Positions 1 to 6,334 of a stretch of DNA of 11,215 bases are shown piece after piece; the first letter of the stretch is position 1; every line of letters starts with the position of its first letter. Origin of the DNA: Chloroflexota bacterium. Its GTDB lineage: Bacteria; Chloroflexota; Anaerolineae; Anaerolineales; Villigracilaceae. The position numbers were made by a program, and so were the translations under genes. The stretch covers positions 1-11,215 of the forward strand of contig JAJYOH010000142.1 in assembly GCA_021796315.1 (NCBI GenBank), written 5' to 3'. The notes beneath the pieces were generated by a model. That model had not been told where the DNA came from and made no database searches. It was given only the letters and a program-made list of their open reading frames with translations.

Positions 1-2
1 TC

Positions 3-59
3 AGTGAAACCGAAATGGTCGAACTGGCCTCGGATGCGTCGGAATGGATGAAAGATTAG
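3..59 (+). CDS. C-terminal end of an upstream gene, cut by the window edge
   Basis: An open frame enters from the left edge and ends at a TAG at 57-59. Eighteen codons are visible, reading [18 protein letters not shown], an acidic and probably helical tail. It runs in the same direction as the MoxR gene and ends 124 bases before that gene's start, so it may be the preceding member of the same cluster. In related neighbourhoods that position often holds another membrane or DUF-type partner of MoxR/DUF58, but nothing in these residues identifies a family. The other two forward frames close within the first 51 bases, which favours this one weakly. Confidence 0.4.
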   Translation, partial: SETEMVELASDASEWMKD

Positions 60-64
60 TTTAA

Positions 65-147
65 CGTCATTGCGATGGTGGTCGAGTAGGCGGCGTGGTT
101 TCGATACGCACAGGGCGCTACTCAACCACCGCCGCCGTATCGAGACC
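65..147. repeat. Composite REP-like palindromic repeat, apparently nested
   Basis: The arm at 77-89 (ggtggtcgagtag) is the reverse complement of 118-130 with one mismatch. The arm at 97-108 (ggtttcgatacg) is the reverse complement of 136-147 apart from one G-T pair. The order is A-B-A'-B', so the two stems cannot form together without a pseudoknot. A third pairing joins 89-95 and 130-136 (ggcggcg/cgccgcc). Bases 97-130 read as one unit of a repeat type, GGTTTCGATACGC...GCTACTCAACCACC, that I recognise from several high-G+C bacterial genomes. The flanks 77-95 and 131-147 together make a second unit in the opposite orientation. Bases 65-75 (cgtcattgcga) repeat 6314-6324 in inverted orientation. 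No protein is encoded with confidence. Confidence 0.75.
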
Positions 148-170
148 CGATGCACTCAGTATCTGAAATT

Positions 171-175
171 AGGAG
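171..175 (+). promoter_or_regulatory. Ribosome binding site of the MoxR gene
   Basis: AGGAG lies 8 bases before the ATG at 184. This places the start at 184 and not at the upstream in-frame ATG at 70, which would run translation through the palindromic repeat. Confidence 0.8.
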
Positions 176-183
176 AATCTATT

Positions 184-1140
184 ATGAACATTGCTGACCT
201 CAAACCTGTTTTTGAAAAATTACGCGCCGAATCCGGCAAAGTGCTGGTCGGTCTCGAAGATCCATTCGAGCTTTTGGTTGTGGCTCTCTTCAGCGGCGGA
301 CATGTTCTGCTCGAAGGCGTGCCCGGCACCGCCAAAACATTGATGGCGAAAACCTTGTCGTATATGGTGCAGGCGCAATTCACGCGCGTGCAATTCACGC
401 CCGACCTGATGCCGTCCGACATTCTCGGCACCAGCGTGTTCGACATGAACACATCCAGTTTTCATTTGAAAAAAGGTCCGATCTTTACGCAACTTTTATT
501 GGCCGACGAGATCAACCGCGCCCCGGCAAAAACGCAATCGGCGTTGCTCGAAGCCATGGAAGAGAAACAGGTCAACCTCGAAGGCGAGCGCCATCTGCTC
601 GATCTGCCCTTCATGGTCATTGCCACGCAAAACCCGATCGAATACGAAGGCACGTATCCGCTGCCCGAAGCGCAGCTCGACCGCTTCATGTTCAAGGTGC
701 TCGTGCCTTATTCACCGGTCGAGGTCGAAGTGGAAATTTTGCGCCGTTACCATCAGGGCTTCGACGCTCACGATCTTGATAGCGCGGGCCTGGGAAAAAT
801 AATTTCTGCAAAAAACGTGATGGACATTCGCAAGCTGATGCAGCAGGTCACGGTCGAAGATGGGATTCTGAAATACATTGCCAACATCAACGCCGTCAGC
901 CGCCGCTCGCCGGACCTCGTGCTGGGGGCCAGCGCCCGGGCCGCGACTCACGTCCTGCTGGCTTCGAAAACCTACGCGGCCATGCACGGACGAGATTTCG
1001 TCACGCCCGATGATGTCAAGTATGTTGTCCCGGCTGTGTTCCGCCATCGTATTTTGCTTAAGCCCGAAGCTGAGATCGAAGGTCTGAATGCAGACACGGT
1101 CATTCAGCGTTTGCTCGCACAGGTAGAAGTCCCAAGATAA
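184..1140 (+). CDS. MoxR-family AAA+ ATPase
   Basis: This 318-residue protein is an AAA+ ATPase of the MoxR type, cytoplasmic chaperone-like enzymes that use ATP to assemble or activate partners, often vWA or DUF58 proteins. Walker A is GVPGTAKT (residues 45-52). Walker B is LLLADE (104-109, with D108 and E109). Sensor 1 is in ATQNP (N150). The arginine-finger segment is LDRF (R167), preceded by the family hallmark [12 protein letters not shown]. Sensor 2 is GASAR (248-252). The C-terminal helical lid is complete and the length is normal for the family. The start at ATG 184 is chosen for its AGGAG site; an upstream in-frame ATG exists but would translate the repeat. The DUF58 gene follows after 44 bases, the classic partner arrangement. 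The catalytic set is intact, so it should be an active ATPase. Its substrate is not evident. Confidence 0.93.
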   Translation: MNIADLKPVFEKLRAESGKVLVGLEDPFELLVVALFSGGHVLLEGVPGTAKTLMAKTLSYMVQAQFTRVQFTPDLMPSDILGTSVFDMNTSSFHLKKGPIFTQLLLADEINRAPAKTQSALLEAMEEKQVNLEGERHLLDLPFMVIATQNPIEYEGTYPLPEAQLDRFMFKVLVPYSPVEVEVEILRRYHQGFDAHDLDSAGLGKIISAKNVMDIRKLMQQVTVEDGILKYIANINAVSRRSPDLVLGASARAATHVLLASKTYAAMHGRDFVTPDDVKYVVPAVFRHRILLKPEAEIEGLNADTVIQRLLAQVEVPR

Positions 1141-1146
1141 AACAAA

Positions 1147-1175
1147 CCTTGCGAAGGTTTAAAACCTTCGCAAGG
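1147..1175. repeat. 29-base palindrome over the DUF58 ribosome binding site
   Basis: The arms 1147-1160 (ccttgcgaaggttt) and 1162-1175 (aaaccttcgcaagg) are perfect reverse complements around a single A at 1161. Each half can also fold alone, for example 1144-1150 with 1154-1160 around gcg. It sits between the MoxR stop and the DUF58 start. There is no T-run after it, so it is not a standard terminator. The right arm contains the probable Shine-Dalgarno bases. Confidence 0.85.
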
Positions 1176-1176
1176 A
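1172..1176 (+). promoter_or_regulatory. Ribosome binding site of the DUF58 gene, inside the palindrome arm
   Basis: AAGGA at 1172-1176 is 8 bases before the ATG at 1185, a normal spacing. The alternative starts, TTG 1149 and ATG 1176, have no well-placed site. Four of its five bases lie in the right arm of the palindrome at 1147-1175, so the folded RNA would hide it. Confidence 0.6.
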
Positions 1177-1184
1177 TGAAAATT

Positions 1185-2495
1185 ATGATTCCTACTCTTC
1201 GCGGAATTCTCATCGTTCTCCTCGCCGCTCCGATCATTGCACTCGGTACATGGGTGCATGGCATCGAATGGGTCGGCTGGATTTATGTCGCCCTCATGCT
1301 GGTTTTATTTTTTATGGACTGGCGGCTGGCTGGACGCATCGATCGTTTTGACGTGGAGCGGACTCACGACACCAAATTATCTCTGGGCGTTGAGAACCCG
1401 ATCACCGTCAGCGTGAGAAACCGCGCTCGACGCGGCACCCGCCTCTGGGTCCGGGATGAAGCGCCGGAGGCGTTCAAGATCGAAACGCGTCTGATGGATG
1501 GTGAAGTCCCGCCGTTGGATTCGTGGCAGGGTGTCTATCATGTCCAGCCGTTGCGGCGCGGCGATTATCAATTTGGAAATATCACGCTGCGCTGGCTTGG
1601 CCCGCTGGGACTTGTTCAAAGGCAGGGACAGATCAAAGCCGCCGGGCCGGTGAAGGTGTACCCGAATCTTTTGGATGTGCGCATGTACGATCTTTTGCTG
1701 CGCCGCAATCGTTTGCAGGAGATCGGCCTGCGGACGACGCGCATGTTCGGCGAAGGCACGGAGTTCGAGCGCCTGCGCGAATATCTGCCGGACGATGAAT
1801 ATCGCCGCATCAATTGGAAGGCCACCGCGCGCAGACATAAACCGGTGACGGTGCAATATCAGACCGAACGAAGCCAGACCGTGATCGCGGTGCTCGACAC
1901 AGGCCGCATGATGCAAACTCCAGTGGCGGATATTGCCAAACTGGATTATGCGGTGAACGCGGTTTTGTTTTTGGGATACGTGGCGACGGGCAAGGGCGAC
2001 CGCGTGGGCGTGATGAGTTTCGCGGATGATGTGAGTCATTATCTCGCGCCGCGTCAGGGGCGCGGACAGTTTTATCGAATGCTGGAAGTTTTGTACGGTG
2101 TGGAAGCGCAGCAGATCGAGCCGAATTATCGCAAGGCGCTGACGTATCTGGCGATCAAACAACGCCGCCGCGCGTTGGTGGTGATCTTTACTGACCTGAG
2201 CAGCGGTGCAAGCATGGACTCATTGGTGGCGCAGGTTTCATTGCTGGCGCGTTCGAGTCTGCCGCTGGTGGTGACGATCAGCGACCCGGATGTTCATGCC
2301 GCGGCCAGGCAACAGCCGCACGATTCTTTGTCGGCTTATCAGCGTGTGAGCGCTTCGCAAATGCTGGATGAGCGCCGTGTGATCCTGGATACTTTGCACA
2401 AGCGCGGCGTGCTGACGTTGGATGTGCCAGCGAATCAATTATCGCTGGCGGTTATCAATCGTTATTTGGAGTTGAAGGGGAGAACACAGTTGTAA
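1185..2495 (+). CDS. DUF58-domain membrane protein, MoxR partner
   Basis: From ATG 1185 the protein has 436 residues. Two hydrophobic segments at about 8-25 and 30-46 form an N-terminal hairpin anchor. A beta-rich region follows, and then the diagnostic DUF58 block EFERLREYLPDDEYRRINWK (193-212). The rest resembles a von Willebrand factor A fold, with strand-like VIAVLDTG (233-240), GDRVGVMSFADD (271-282) and LVVIFTDL (331-338). The metal-site motif DxSxS reads D238-T-G-R-M, so two of the usual hydroxyl ligands are absent; similar DTGR forms occur in other DUF58 proteins, so this is probably subfamily style. DUF58 genes very commonly sit beside moxR and the proteins are thought to be clients or adaptors of the ATPase at the membrane. 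The start at 1185 is preferred over TTG 1149 because translation from 1149 would read through the palindrome. The exact role is unknown. Confidence 0.9.
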   Translation: MIPTLRGILIVLLAAPIIALGTWVHGIEWVGWIYVALMLVLFFMDWRLAGRIDRFDVERTHDTKLSLGVENPITVSVRNRARRGTRLWVRDEAPEAFKIETRLMDGEVPPLDSWQGVYHVQPLRRGDYQFGNITLRWLGPLGLVQRQGQIKAAGPVKVYPNLLDVRMYDLLLRRNRLQEIGLRTTRMFGEGTEFERLREYLPDDEYRRINWKATARRHKPVTVQYQTERSQTVIAVLDTGRMMQTPVADIAKLDYAVNAVLFLGYVATGKGDRVGVMSFADDVSHYLAPRQGRGQFYRMLEVLYGVEAQQIEPNYRKALTYLAIKQRRRALVVIFTDLSSGASMDSLVAQVSLLARSSLPLVVTISDPDVHAAARQQPHDSLSAYQRVSASQMLDERRVILDTLHKRGVLTLDVPANQLSLAVINRYLELKGRTQL

Positions 2496-2508
2496 TTGTT
2501 TTTCAAAA

Positions 2509-3228
2509 CTAGAGCAGTTGTTCTTGACTAGCTCGAATCACTTCAATTTCATATTGTTTAGCGAGCGATTCATAATCGAGAAATTTAACTCTATTTACTA
2601 CATCATGAAATGATTTGTATTTAAGTTTCTGTTCAAACTCCCCGCGTCTGTTTTTATCTGCAACGATAAACATCCTTGTATAAAAATCCTGCAAGTCGCA
2701 GAACTTTCCCAAAGAGTTTTGTATTTCAGTTGAGTATTCGACTTCAAAAAAACTGTTTGGCATAAGACGTTCGTTGAACCAAATCACGTCGACCGATTCA
2801 CTTCTTTTTACCAGCGTCTCATGTGAAAAAGACGGGACTTCTTGTAAACTTCTTATTTCTTTCAAGGGTTTATTTATAAAAATCTTGTTTTTATCCTGTT
2901 GGGGTGAAAAAGTTTGAAAGCCTTTCAGGTTTCCAATACTAATCAAGATGCCTTGGTAATATGAGTGAGTTTCTGCTTGCGATTCTTTTGATGCTTCGCG
3001 AGATTTTTCCAACCCTAGTCCTTTTCGATAAATTTCTAATGCCCAAAGCCCCGGACGAACTTTAAAGATTTCAGGGCGAGTTTGCACAATACGTCGGATT
3101 GAAGCAAATGGGGTCTTTGTTTCCCACTTGCAATCTTCGATCTTCATCACTTCAGTGTAAAGTTGAGCTAGGGTCGCCTTACCACCGAATTTTTCAAGAA
3201 CTTGAATAACAGCTTCGTGTTGTTTCAT
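2509..3228 (-). CDS. HARE-HTH plus PD-(D/E)xK-like nuclease-family protein
   Basis: The protein has 239 residues. The first 65 or so resemble a HARE-HTH winged-helix domain (the HB1/ASXL/restriction-endonuclease type): helix AVIQVLEKFGGKATLAQLY, then ASIRRIVQTRPEIFKV and the wing RPGLWAL. The C-terminal half resembles restriction-endonuclease-fold proteins: GNLKGFQTF (99-107), VDVIWF with D147, FEVEYST (161-167, E162 and E164), then a helix NSLGKFCDLQDF and strand MFIVADKNRR. The usual ExK lysine is not visible, so activity is uncertain. GGAG lies 7 bases before the ATG. The gene is much A+T-richer than its neighbours (2581-2640 has 14 G or C in 60), which suggests recent acquisition. It is convergent with the DUF58 gene and 36 bases downstream of the SpoIIM gene. 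A role in defence or DNA cleavage is only an inference. Confidence 0.75.
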   Translation of the reverse strand: MKQHEAVIQVLEKFGGKATLAQLYTEVMKIEDCKWETKTPFASIRRIVQTRPEIFKVRPGLWALEIYRKGLGLEKSREASKESQAETHSYYQGILISIGNLKGFQTFSPQQDKNKIFINKPLKEIRSLQEVPSFSHETLVKRSESVDVIWFNERLMPNSFFEVEYSTEIQNSLGKFCDLQDFYTRMFIVADKNRRGEFEQKLKYKSFHDVVNRVKFLDYESLAKQYEIEVIRASQEQLL

Positions 3229-3264
3229 TTCTCAACTCCATTTCAGGATGACTTGTGTTCTAAC

Positions 3265-4239
3265 CTATTCCCATTTCTTTTTCTTCTCATGCCCCGCCAG
3301 AAATAAATAACCGTACAACAAAATTCCACTGCCGATTCCCACGGCCCATTTGATCGGCCAGACAATCGTCGTGGACGGTGAAATAAATCCCTCGATGAGT
3401 CCGGCGATGATCAAAAATGGAACTGCCCCGCCCAATAATCTCACGGATTTTTGCGCAGCCAGCGCCAGCGCGTCCCGCCGCCGCATCAGACCCGGGTGAA
3501 GGATCGCCCAGCCTAACATCAAGCCTGATCCGCCCGCCATAAAGATCACGCTCAACTCGATCACGCCGTGGCCGATGACGAAGGTCGCCAGGTCTGTGCC
3601 GATGCCGTAATAGCTGGTCAATCCCAAAAGCCCGCCGAGGATCAAACCATTTTCAACCAGCACCCACAGTGTCAATAATCCGCCGGTCAGACCGCTGCCG
3701 AAAGCCATGATCGAAACGCGGATATTATTCTGCATGATAAAGGCCGACATGTAGGGGCGTTGTTGGATTGGCATGTCAACCCACAATTTCTTGTCCTGAA
3801 TGATCGGGATCAAATCCTGAACGCTGGCTGGGAGCATCCAGGCTGCCGACTCTGGCGAAACCGCGGTGCTGATCCCCGCTGCCAGCGCCGGGAGAGCGAC
3901 CATCAGGAAAGCCATGAAGGTGAAGATAAAAGTCTCGCGGAACAGACGCGGGAATCCGCTGGTGACAAAATTGCTGATGCGATTAAATGCCAGCGGCTCA
4001 CCCTGATATAAAATGGCGTGAGCGCGCGCCACAAGATGATTTAAATATTGGGTGGTCTGGTGGCGTGGAAAGTCGCGTTTGGCGAGGGCCAGGTCCGAGC
4101 TGGCGGCACGGTACAGGCTGGCGAGCCGCTCGATGTCTTCGGGTGAGAGGCGGCGCGTGTCCTGCTGGGCGCGCTCCACCAATTTGCTTAAGAGTTCCCA
4201 TTCCTGCTTGCGAGACTGGTAAAATTCGTTCGAATTCAT
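3265..4239 (-). CDS. SpoIIM/DUF95-family multi-pass membrane protein
   Basis: From the ATG at 4239 the protein has 324 residues. A charged N-terminal region (1-95), probably cytoplasmic, precedes six or so hydrophobic segments at about 103-122, 173-192, 194-212, 218-243, 268-287 and 296-315. The family signatures are NNIRVSIMAFGSGLTGG (171-187) and HGVIELSVIFMAGGSGLMLG (224-243). It ends in a basic KKKKWE tail. The founding member, SpoIIM, helps peptidoglycan degradation during engulfment in spore formers. Non-sporulating bacteria carry this broader branch beside RDD, MoxR and DUF58 genes, as here, and its role there is unsettled. The upstream in-frame ATG at 4290 would add 17 residues; 4239 is preferred because an AGGA-type site lies about 10 bases before it and the N-terminus is more typical. 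No degradation of the gene is visible. Confidence 0.88.
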   Translation of the reverse strand: MNSNEFYQSRKQEWELLSKLVERAQQDTRRLSPEDIERLASLYRAASSDLALAKRDFPRHQTTQYLNHLVARAHAILYQGEPLAFNRISNFVTSGFPRLFRETFIFTFMAFLMVALPALAAGISTAVSPESAAWMLPASVQDLIPIIQDKKLWVDMPIQQRPYMSAFIMQNNIRVSIMAFGSGLTGGLLTLWVLVENGLILGGLLGLTSYYGIGTDLATFVIGHGVIELSVIFMAGGSGLMLGWAILHPGLMRRRDALALAAQKSVRLLGGAVPFLIIAGLIEGFISPSTTIVWPIKWAVGIGSGILLYGYLFLAGHEKKKKWE

Positions 4240-4293
4240 TTCTCTTTTCCTGGGGATGGATAAAAATCCCCGCCGCCAAACATCAATCAAGCA

Positions 4294-4322
4294 ATTATAC
4301 CCATGACCAATAACTCTGCCAC
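4294..4322 (-). promoter_or_regulatory. Candidate promoter of the SpoIIM gene
   Basis: On the minus strand a perfect TATAAT occupies 4299-4294. A 17-base spacer separates it from GTGGCA at 4322-4317, which matches the -35 consensus at 4 of 6 bases. Transcription would start near 4287 and give a leader of about 48 bases before the ATG at 4239. The -35 lies inside the divergent RDD coding sequence. This is a consensus match only. Confidence 0.4.
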
Positions 4323-5115
4323 TCTCAAAATTGACACTCCCGAAAACGTCAGCTTCGATTATGACGTGGCGGGCATTGGCTCGCGTTTTCTGGCCGCATT
4401 GGTGGATACGTTGGCAATCTTGTTTTTGCAGGTTGTCATTTTGGGAACGTTGTTGTGGCTGGTTTTTAGATCGGCTTCCGCTGACTCTTTATTTAGCTCC
4501 AGTGCAGGATATTGGTTCCTGGGAATCGTCACACTGATCAGCTTTATATTTTTCTGGGGATACTATATTTTTTTCGAGATCATGTGGAATGGGCAGACTC
4601 CCGGCAAACGCTGGATAGGCCTGCGCGTCATTCGCCTCGACGGGACGCCGGTCACCGTTGCCGAGGTTGTGATCCGCAACCTGGTGCGGATGATCGACCT
4701 GCTCCCGGCGGCTTATGGCGTCGGCGTGGTGACGATGTTCATCAACGAGAACTCGCGCCGCCTGGGCGACCTGGCAGCTGGGACTCTGGTGGTTTATGAC
4801 CGCCCCGTTAACGAGTTGACCGATAGCCGGTCGCTGCGGGAGACTGAACTGGTGTCCTTGTTTACATACACTGAAGTCCCCGAAGGTTTTCCCGTGGAGC
4901 GCCTGACCGAGCAGGATATTGACCTGATCGAAGAATTCCTTCTGCGCCGTTATCAATTGCCCAACCGCGAACAATTGGCGGCATACATCCTTATTTCTTT
5001 TTATACCCGTTTTGGTTTATCGCCTAATGTGAAATTATCGGGCACGCCGGATAATGCCCTGGTTGCGATCTATAAAGCTGCCAAAAAGCATGACGAAAAG
5101 GATGGACATCTATGA
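4303..5115 (+). CDS. RDD-family membrane protein with a soluble C-terminal extension
   Basis: The protein has 270 residues. The RDD domain starts at about residue 13 and shows GSRFLAALVDTLAI (26-39), GQTPGKRWIGLRVI (97-110) and RRLGDLAAGTLVVYDR (152-167). Hydrophobic segments lie at about 30-55, 70-92 and 130-147. RDD proteins are small integral membrane proteins; some have been linked to ion transport, but most are uncharacterised. Here a hydrophilic tail of about 100 residues (168-270) follows the domain, containing the acidic segment TEQDIDLIEEFLLRRYQLP, and may be a cytoplasmic interaction module. Divergent to the SpoIIM gene and in the same cluster as MoxR and DUF58. It has no visible Shine-Dalgarno site; the sequence right before ATG is A+T-rich (caattataccc), so a leaderless or very short leader is possible. 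Its last codons overlap the next start as ATGA. Confidence 0.9.
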   Translation: MTNNSATLKIDTPENVSFDYDVAGIGSRFLAALVDTLAILFLQVVILGTLLWLVFRSASADSLFSSSAGYWFLGIVTLISFIFFWGYYIFFEIMWNGQTPGKRWIGLRVIRLDGTPVTVAEVVIRNLVRMIDLLPAAYGVGVVTMFINENSRRLGDLAAGTLVVYDRPVNELTDSRSLRETELVSLFTYTEVPEGFPVERLTEQDIDLIEEFLLRRYQLPNREQLAAYILISFYTRFGLSPNVKLSGTPDNALVAIYKAAKKHDEKDGHL

Positions 5116-5693
5116 ACGGCAACAATAACGGTAACAGAAATTTGTTGATCGGAATCGCCATTGTCGGCGTGTTGTGTTTGTGCGCCGCTGTCGCCGGATT
5201 TTTTGTCGTGCGCGAATTTGGAACGCGCGTCACACAATCCTTCAAGACCGACCCAACCGACGTGGCAAAGATTAGCGGAAAGATCGCGCAGTTCGATATT
5301 CCTGCAGGATATAAAGCGAGCATGGCGATGTCCCTGCTCAATTATGACACCGTGATCCTGGCTCCGTCCAATGGACAGACCGACGAGATGATCATGTTGA
5401 TGCAAATGAACGGAGTCGCCGCGCCTGACCCCGCGCAAATGCAGCGCACGCTGGAACAACAATCCGGGCAAAGCGGGAACAACATGAAAGTTGTTGACAG
5501 CTATGTAACCACCATCCGCGGTGAAAAGACCACTGTCACTATCCAGGAAAGCGACAGCAGTCAGGGTTATGTGCTCCGGCAGTTGATCGCTATTTTCAAA
5601 GGCAACAACGGCGCAGCGATCCTCATGATACAGGGCAATAGAAATACCTGGGATCAAAATCTCGCCGATCAATTTATTGCTTCCATTCGGTGA
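5112..5693 (+). CDS. Single-TM anchored protein of unknown function
   Basis: The 193-residue product has a short Asn-rich N-terminus (MNGNNNGNRN), one hydrophobic segment at about 11-33 containing two cysteines (C22, C24), and a soluble domain of about 160 residues that is probably outside the membrane. The soluble part begins with a segment AKISGKIAQFDIPAGYK, alternates strand-like stretches with helices, and ends TWDQNLADQFIASIR. I do not recognise the family. The ATG overlaps the stop of the RDD gene (ATGA at 5112-5115), and AAAAGGA at 5097-5103 supplies a ribosome binding site inside the RDD coding end, so translational coupling and a shared role at the membrane are likely. A signal-anchor is more likely than a cleaved signal peptide, because no clear cleavage site follows the segment. 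Nothing is broken or truncated. Confidence 0.85.
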   Translation: MNGNNNGNRNLLIGIAIVGVLCLCAAVAGFFVVREFGTRVTQSFKTDPTDVAKISGKIAQFDIPAGYKASMAMSLLNYDTVILAPSNGQTDEMIMLMQMNGVAAPDPAQMQRTLEQQSGQSGNNMKVVDSYVTTIRGEKTTVTIQESDSSQGYVLRQLIAIFKGNNGAAILMIQGNRNTWDQNLADQFIASIR

Positions 5694-5702
5694 AGACCCG
5701 TT

Positions 5703-5708
5703 TATAAT
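5703..5708 (+). promoter_or_regulatory. Candidate -10 box of the STAS-like gene
   Basis: A perfect TATAAT lies in the 41-base gap between two genes. The position 17 bases upstream is CTTCCA (5680-5685), only 3 of 6 with the -35 consensus, so the promoter is weak or needs an activator. Initiation near 5715 would leave a leader of about 20 bases holding GGAGG at 5722-5726, 8 bases before the ATG. Confidence 0.4.
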
Positions 5709-5734
5709 CGTGTTGATTTCCCGGAGGTATTCCC

Positions 5735-6157
5735 ATGACACAAACCAAACCGCTTAACTGGACGCCCAAGCCCGGCGTCGGTATGACCGTTGTCCGCCGC
5801 GCAGATGGGGGCATGAATCTCACTTTTACAGACCTTTCCGATGCCACACTCAAATCATGGCGTGAGTTTTCGCTCGATCATTTGCTGAACGCTGATCGCC
5901 TGACGCGTAATTTATATGACCTGCGCGCCGTCAAACAAATCCCCGAAGCGGCGATCAATGCCGCGGTTGAAGTGAACAGCGATCCGTCTGCGCGCAATAT
6001 CCGCCTGGCGGTTGTTGTGGTGGATGAAAAAGTGGCCGATGCGATCCGCAAAGTCGCCGCGCTGGCTTTGCCCGAAGCTGCGGCAGCCATGAAAATATTT
6101 ACCGATTTAGGTGAAGCCGAGGCCTGGCTGTCGCGTCCACTCGATCAGATTGCATGA
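5735..6157 (+). CDS. STAS/SpoIIAA-like domain protein
   Basis: The protein has 140 residues and no membrane segment, and is probably cytoplasmic. The pattern of strand NLTFTDL (28-34), helix SWREFSLDHLLN, strand LYDLRAV (60-66), helix, strand IRLAVVVVDEKVA (89-101), helix rich in alanine, and C-terminal KIFTDLGEAEAWL (119-131) matches the small SpoIIAA-like/STAS fold, in which a final phrase of the type FTDxxEAxxWL is common. Such proteins can bind phospholipid or nucleotide, or act as small regulatory partners, but members of this branch are mostly uncharacterised. No conserved phosphorylatable serine can be assigned here. A strong GGAGG site and its own -10 box suggest it is transcribed independently of the RDD pair. 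The spacer after it is full of repeats. Confidence 0.72.
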   Translation: MTQTKPLNWTPKPGVGMTVVRRADGGMNLTFTDLSDATLKSWREFSLDHLLNADRLTRNLYDLRAVKQIPEAAINAAVEVNSDPSARNIRLAVVVVDEKVADAIRKVAALALPEAAAAMKIFTDLGEAEAWLSRPLDQIA

Positions 6158-6174
6158 AAATAAAAAATGTCATG

Positions 6175-6193
6175 GCCTGCACTGTGCGCAGGC
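6175..6193. repeat. Small inverted repeat after the STAS-like gene
   Basis: gcctgc (6175-6180) pairs with gcaggc (6188-6193) around a 7-base loop. It begins 18 bases after the stop codon. No T-run follows, so it is not a standard terminator. Confidence 0.4.
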
Positions 6194-6210
6194 ACACGTG
6201 CGAGCCGCGC

Positions 6211-6228
6211 TGGTTGAGCAGCGAACCA
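6211..6228. repeat. Hairpin resembling a degenerate TGGTTGAGC-type repeat
   Basis: tggtt (6211-6215) pairs with aacca (6224-6228) around gagcagcg. The wording tggttgagcagcg is close to the tggttgagtagc arm of the repeat at 77-147 read on the other strand, so this is probably a decayed relative. Confidence 0.4.
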
Positions 6229-6244
6229 AGTGATCGTACACCTG

Positions 6245-6267
6245 CACCTGCACTTGCGGTGCAGGTG
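6245..6267. repeat. Perfect 9-bp hairpin in the gap before folP
   Basis: cacctgcac (6245-6253) and gtgcaggtg (6259-6267) are perfect reverse complements around ttgcg. The left arm overlaps a short tandem of cacctg units. No T-run follows on the plus strand and none on the minus strand, so a protein-binding site or repeat remnant is as likely as a terminator. Confidence 0.6.
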
Positions 6268-6289
6268 AGCAATCTCCACATAAATAAAA

Positions 6290-6325
6290 GATTGCTTCGC
6301 TCGTTCCACTCGCTCGCAATGACGT
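6290..6325. repeat. Interspersed repeat of the GATTGCTTCGCTC...GCAATGACG type
   Basis: The segment starts gattgcttcgctcg and ends tcgctcgcaatgacgt, with attgc (6291-6295) and gcaat (6316-6320) as inverted ends. This wording is a familiar dispersed intergenic repeat in many bacterial genomes. Its last 11 bases (6314-6324) recur inverted at 65-75. It ends 9 bases before the folP ATG, so it forms part of the folP leader, which lacks a strong ribosome binding site. Confidence 0.7.
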
Positions 6326-6334
6326 GATGATTTC

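Noticed and set aside
65..147. CRISPR array or integron site
   Set aside because: There are no regularly spaced direct repeats with spacers; the structure is inverted and nested.
70..183. N-terminal extension of the MoxR protein from ATG 70
   Set aside because: It would translate the nested palindromic repeat, its residues ([17 protein letters not shown]) do not look like a MoxR N-terminus, and ATG 184 has AGGAG at the right distance.
1377..2162. 261-codon open frame on the minus strand inside the DUF58 gene
   Set aside because: It lies entirely antisense to a gene with clear domain motifs, is His/Arg/Ala-rich as expected of a shadow of G+C-rich codons, and has no recognisable motif.
4240..4290. 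17-residue longer SpoIIM start at 4290
   Set aside because: The added residues would overlap the candidate promoter and transcription start, and the start at 4239 is better placed.
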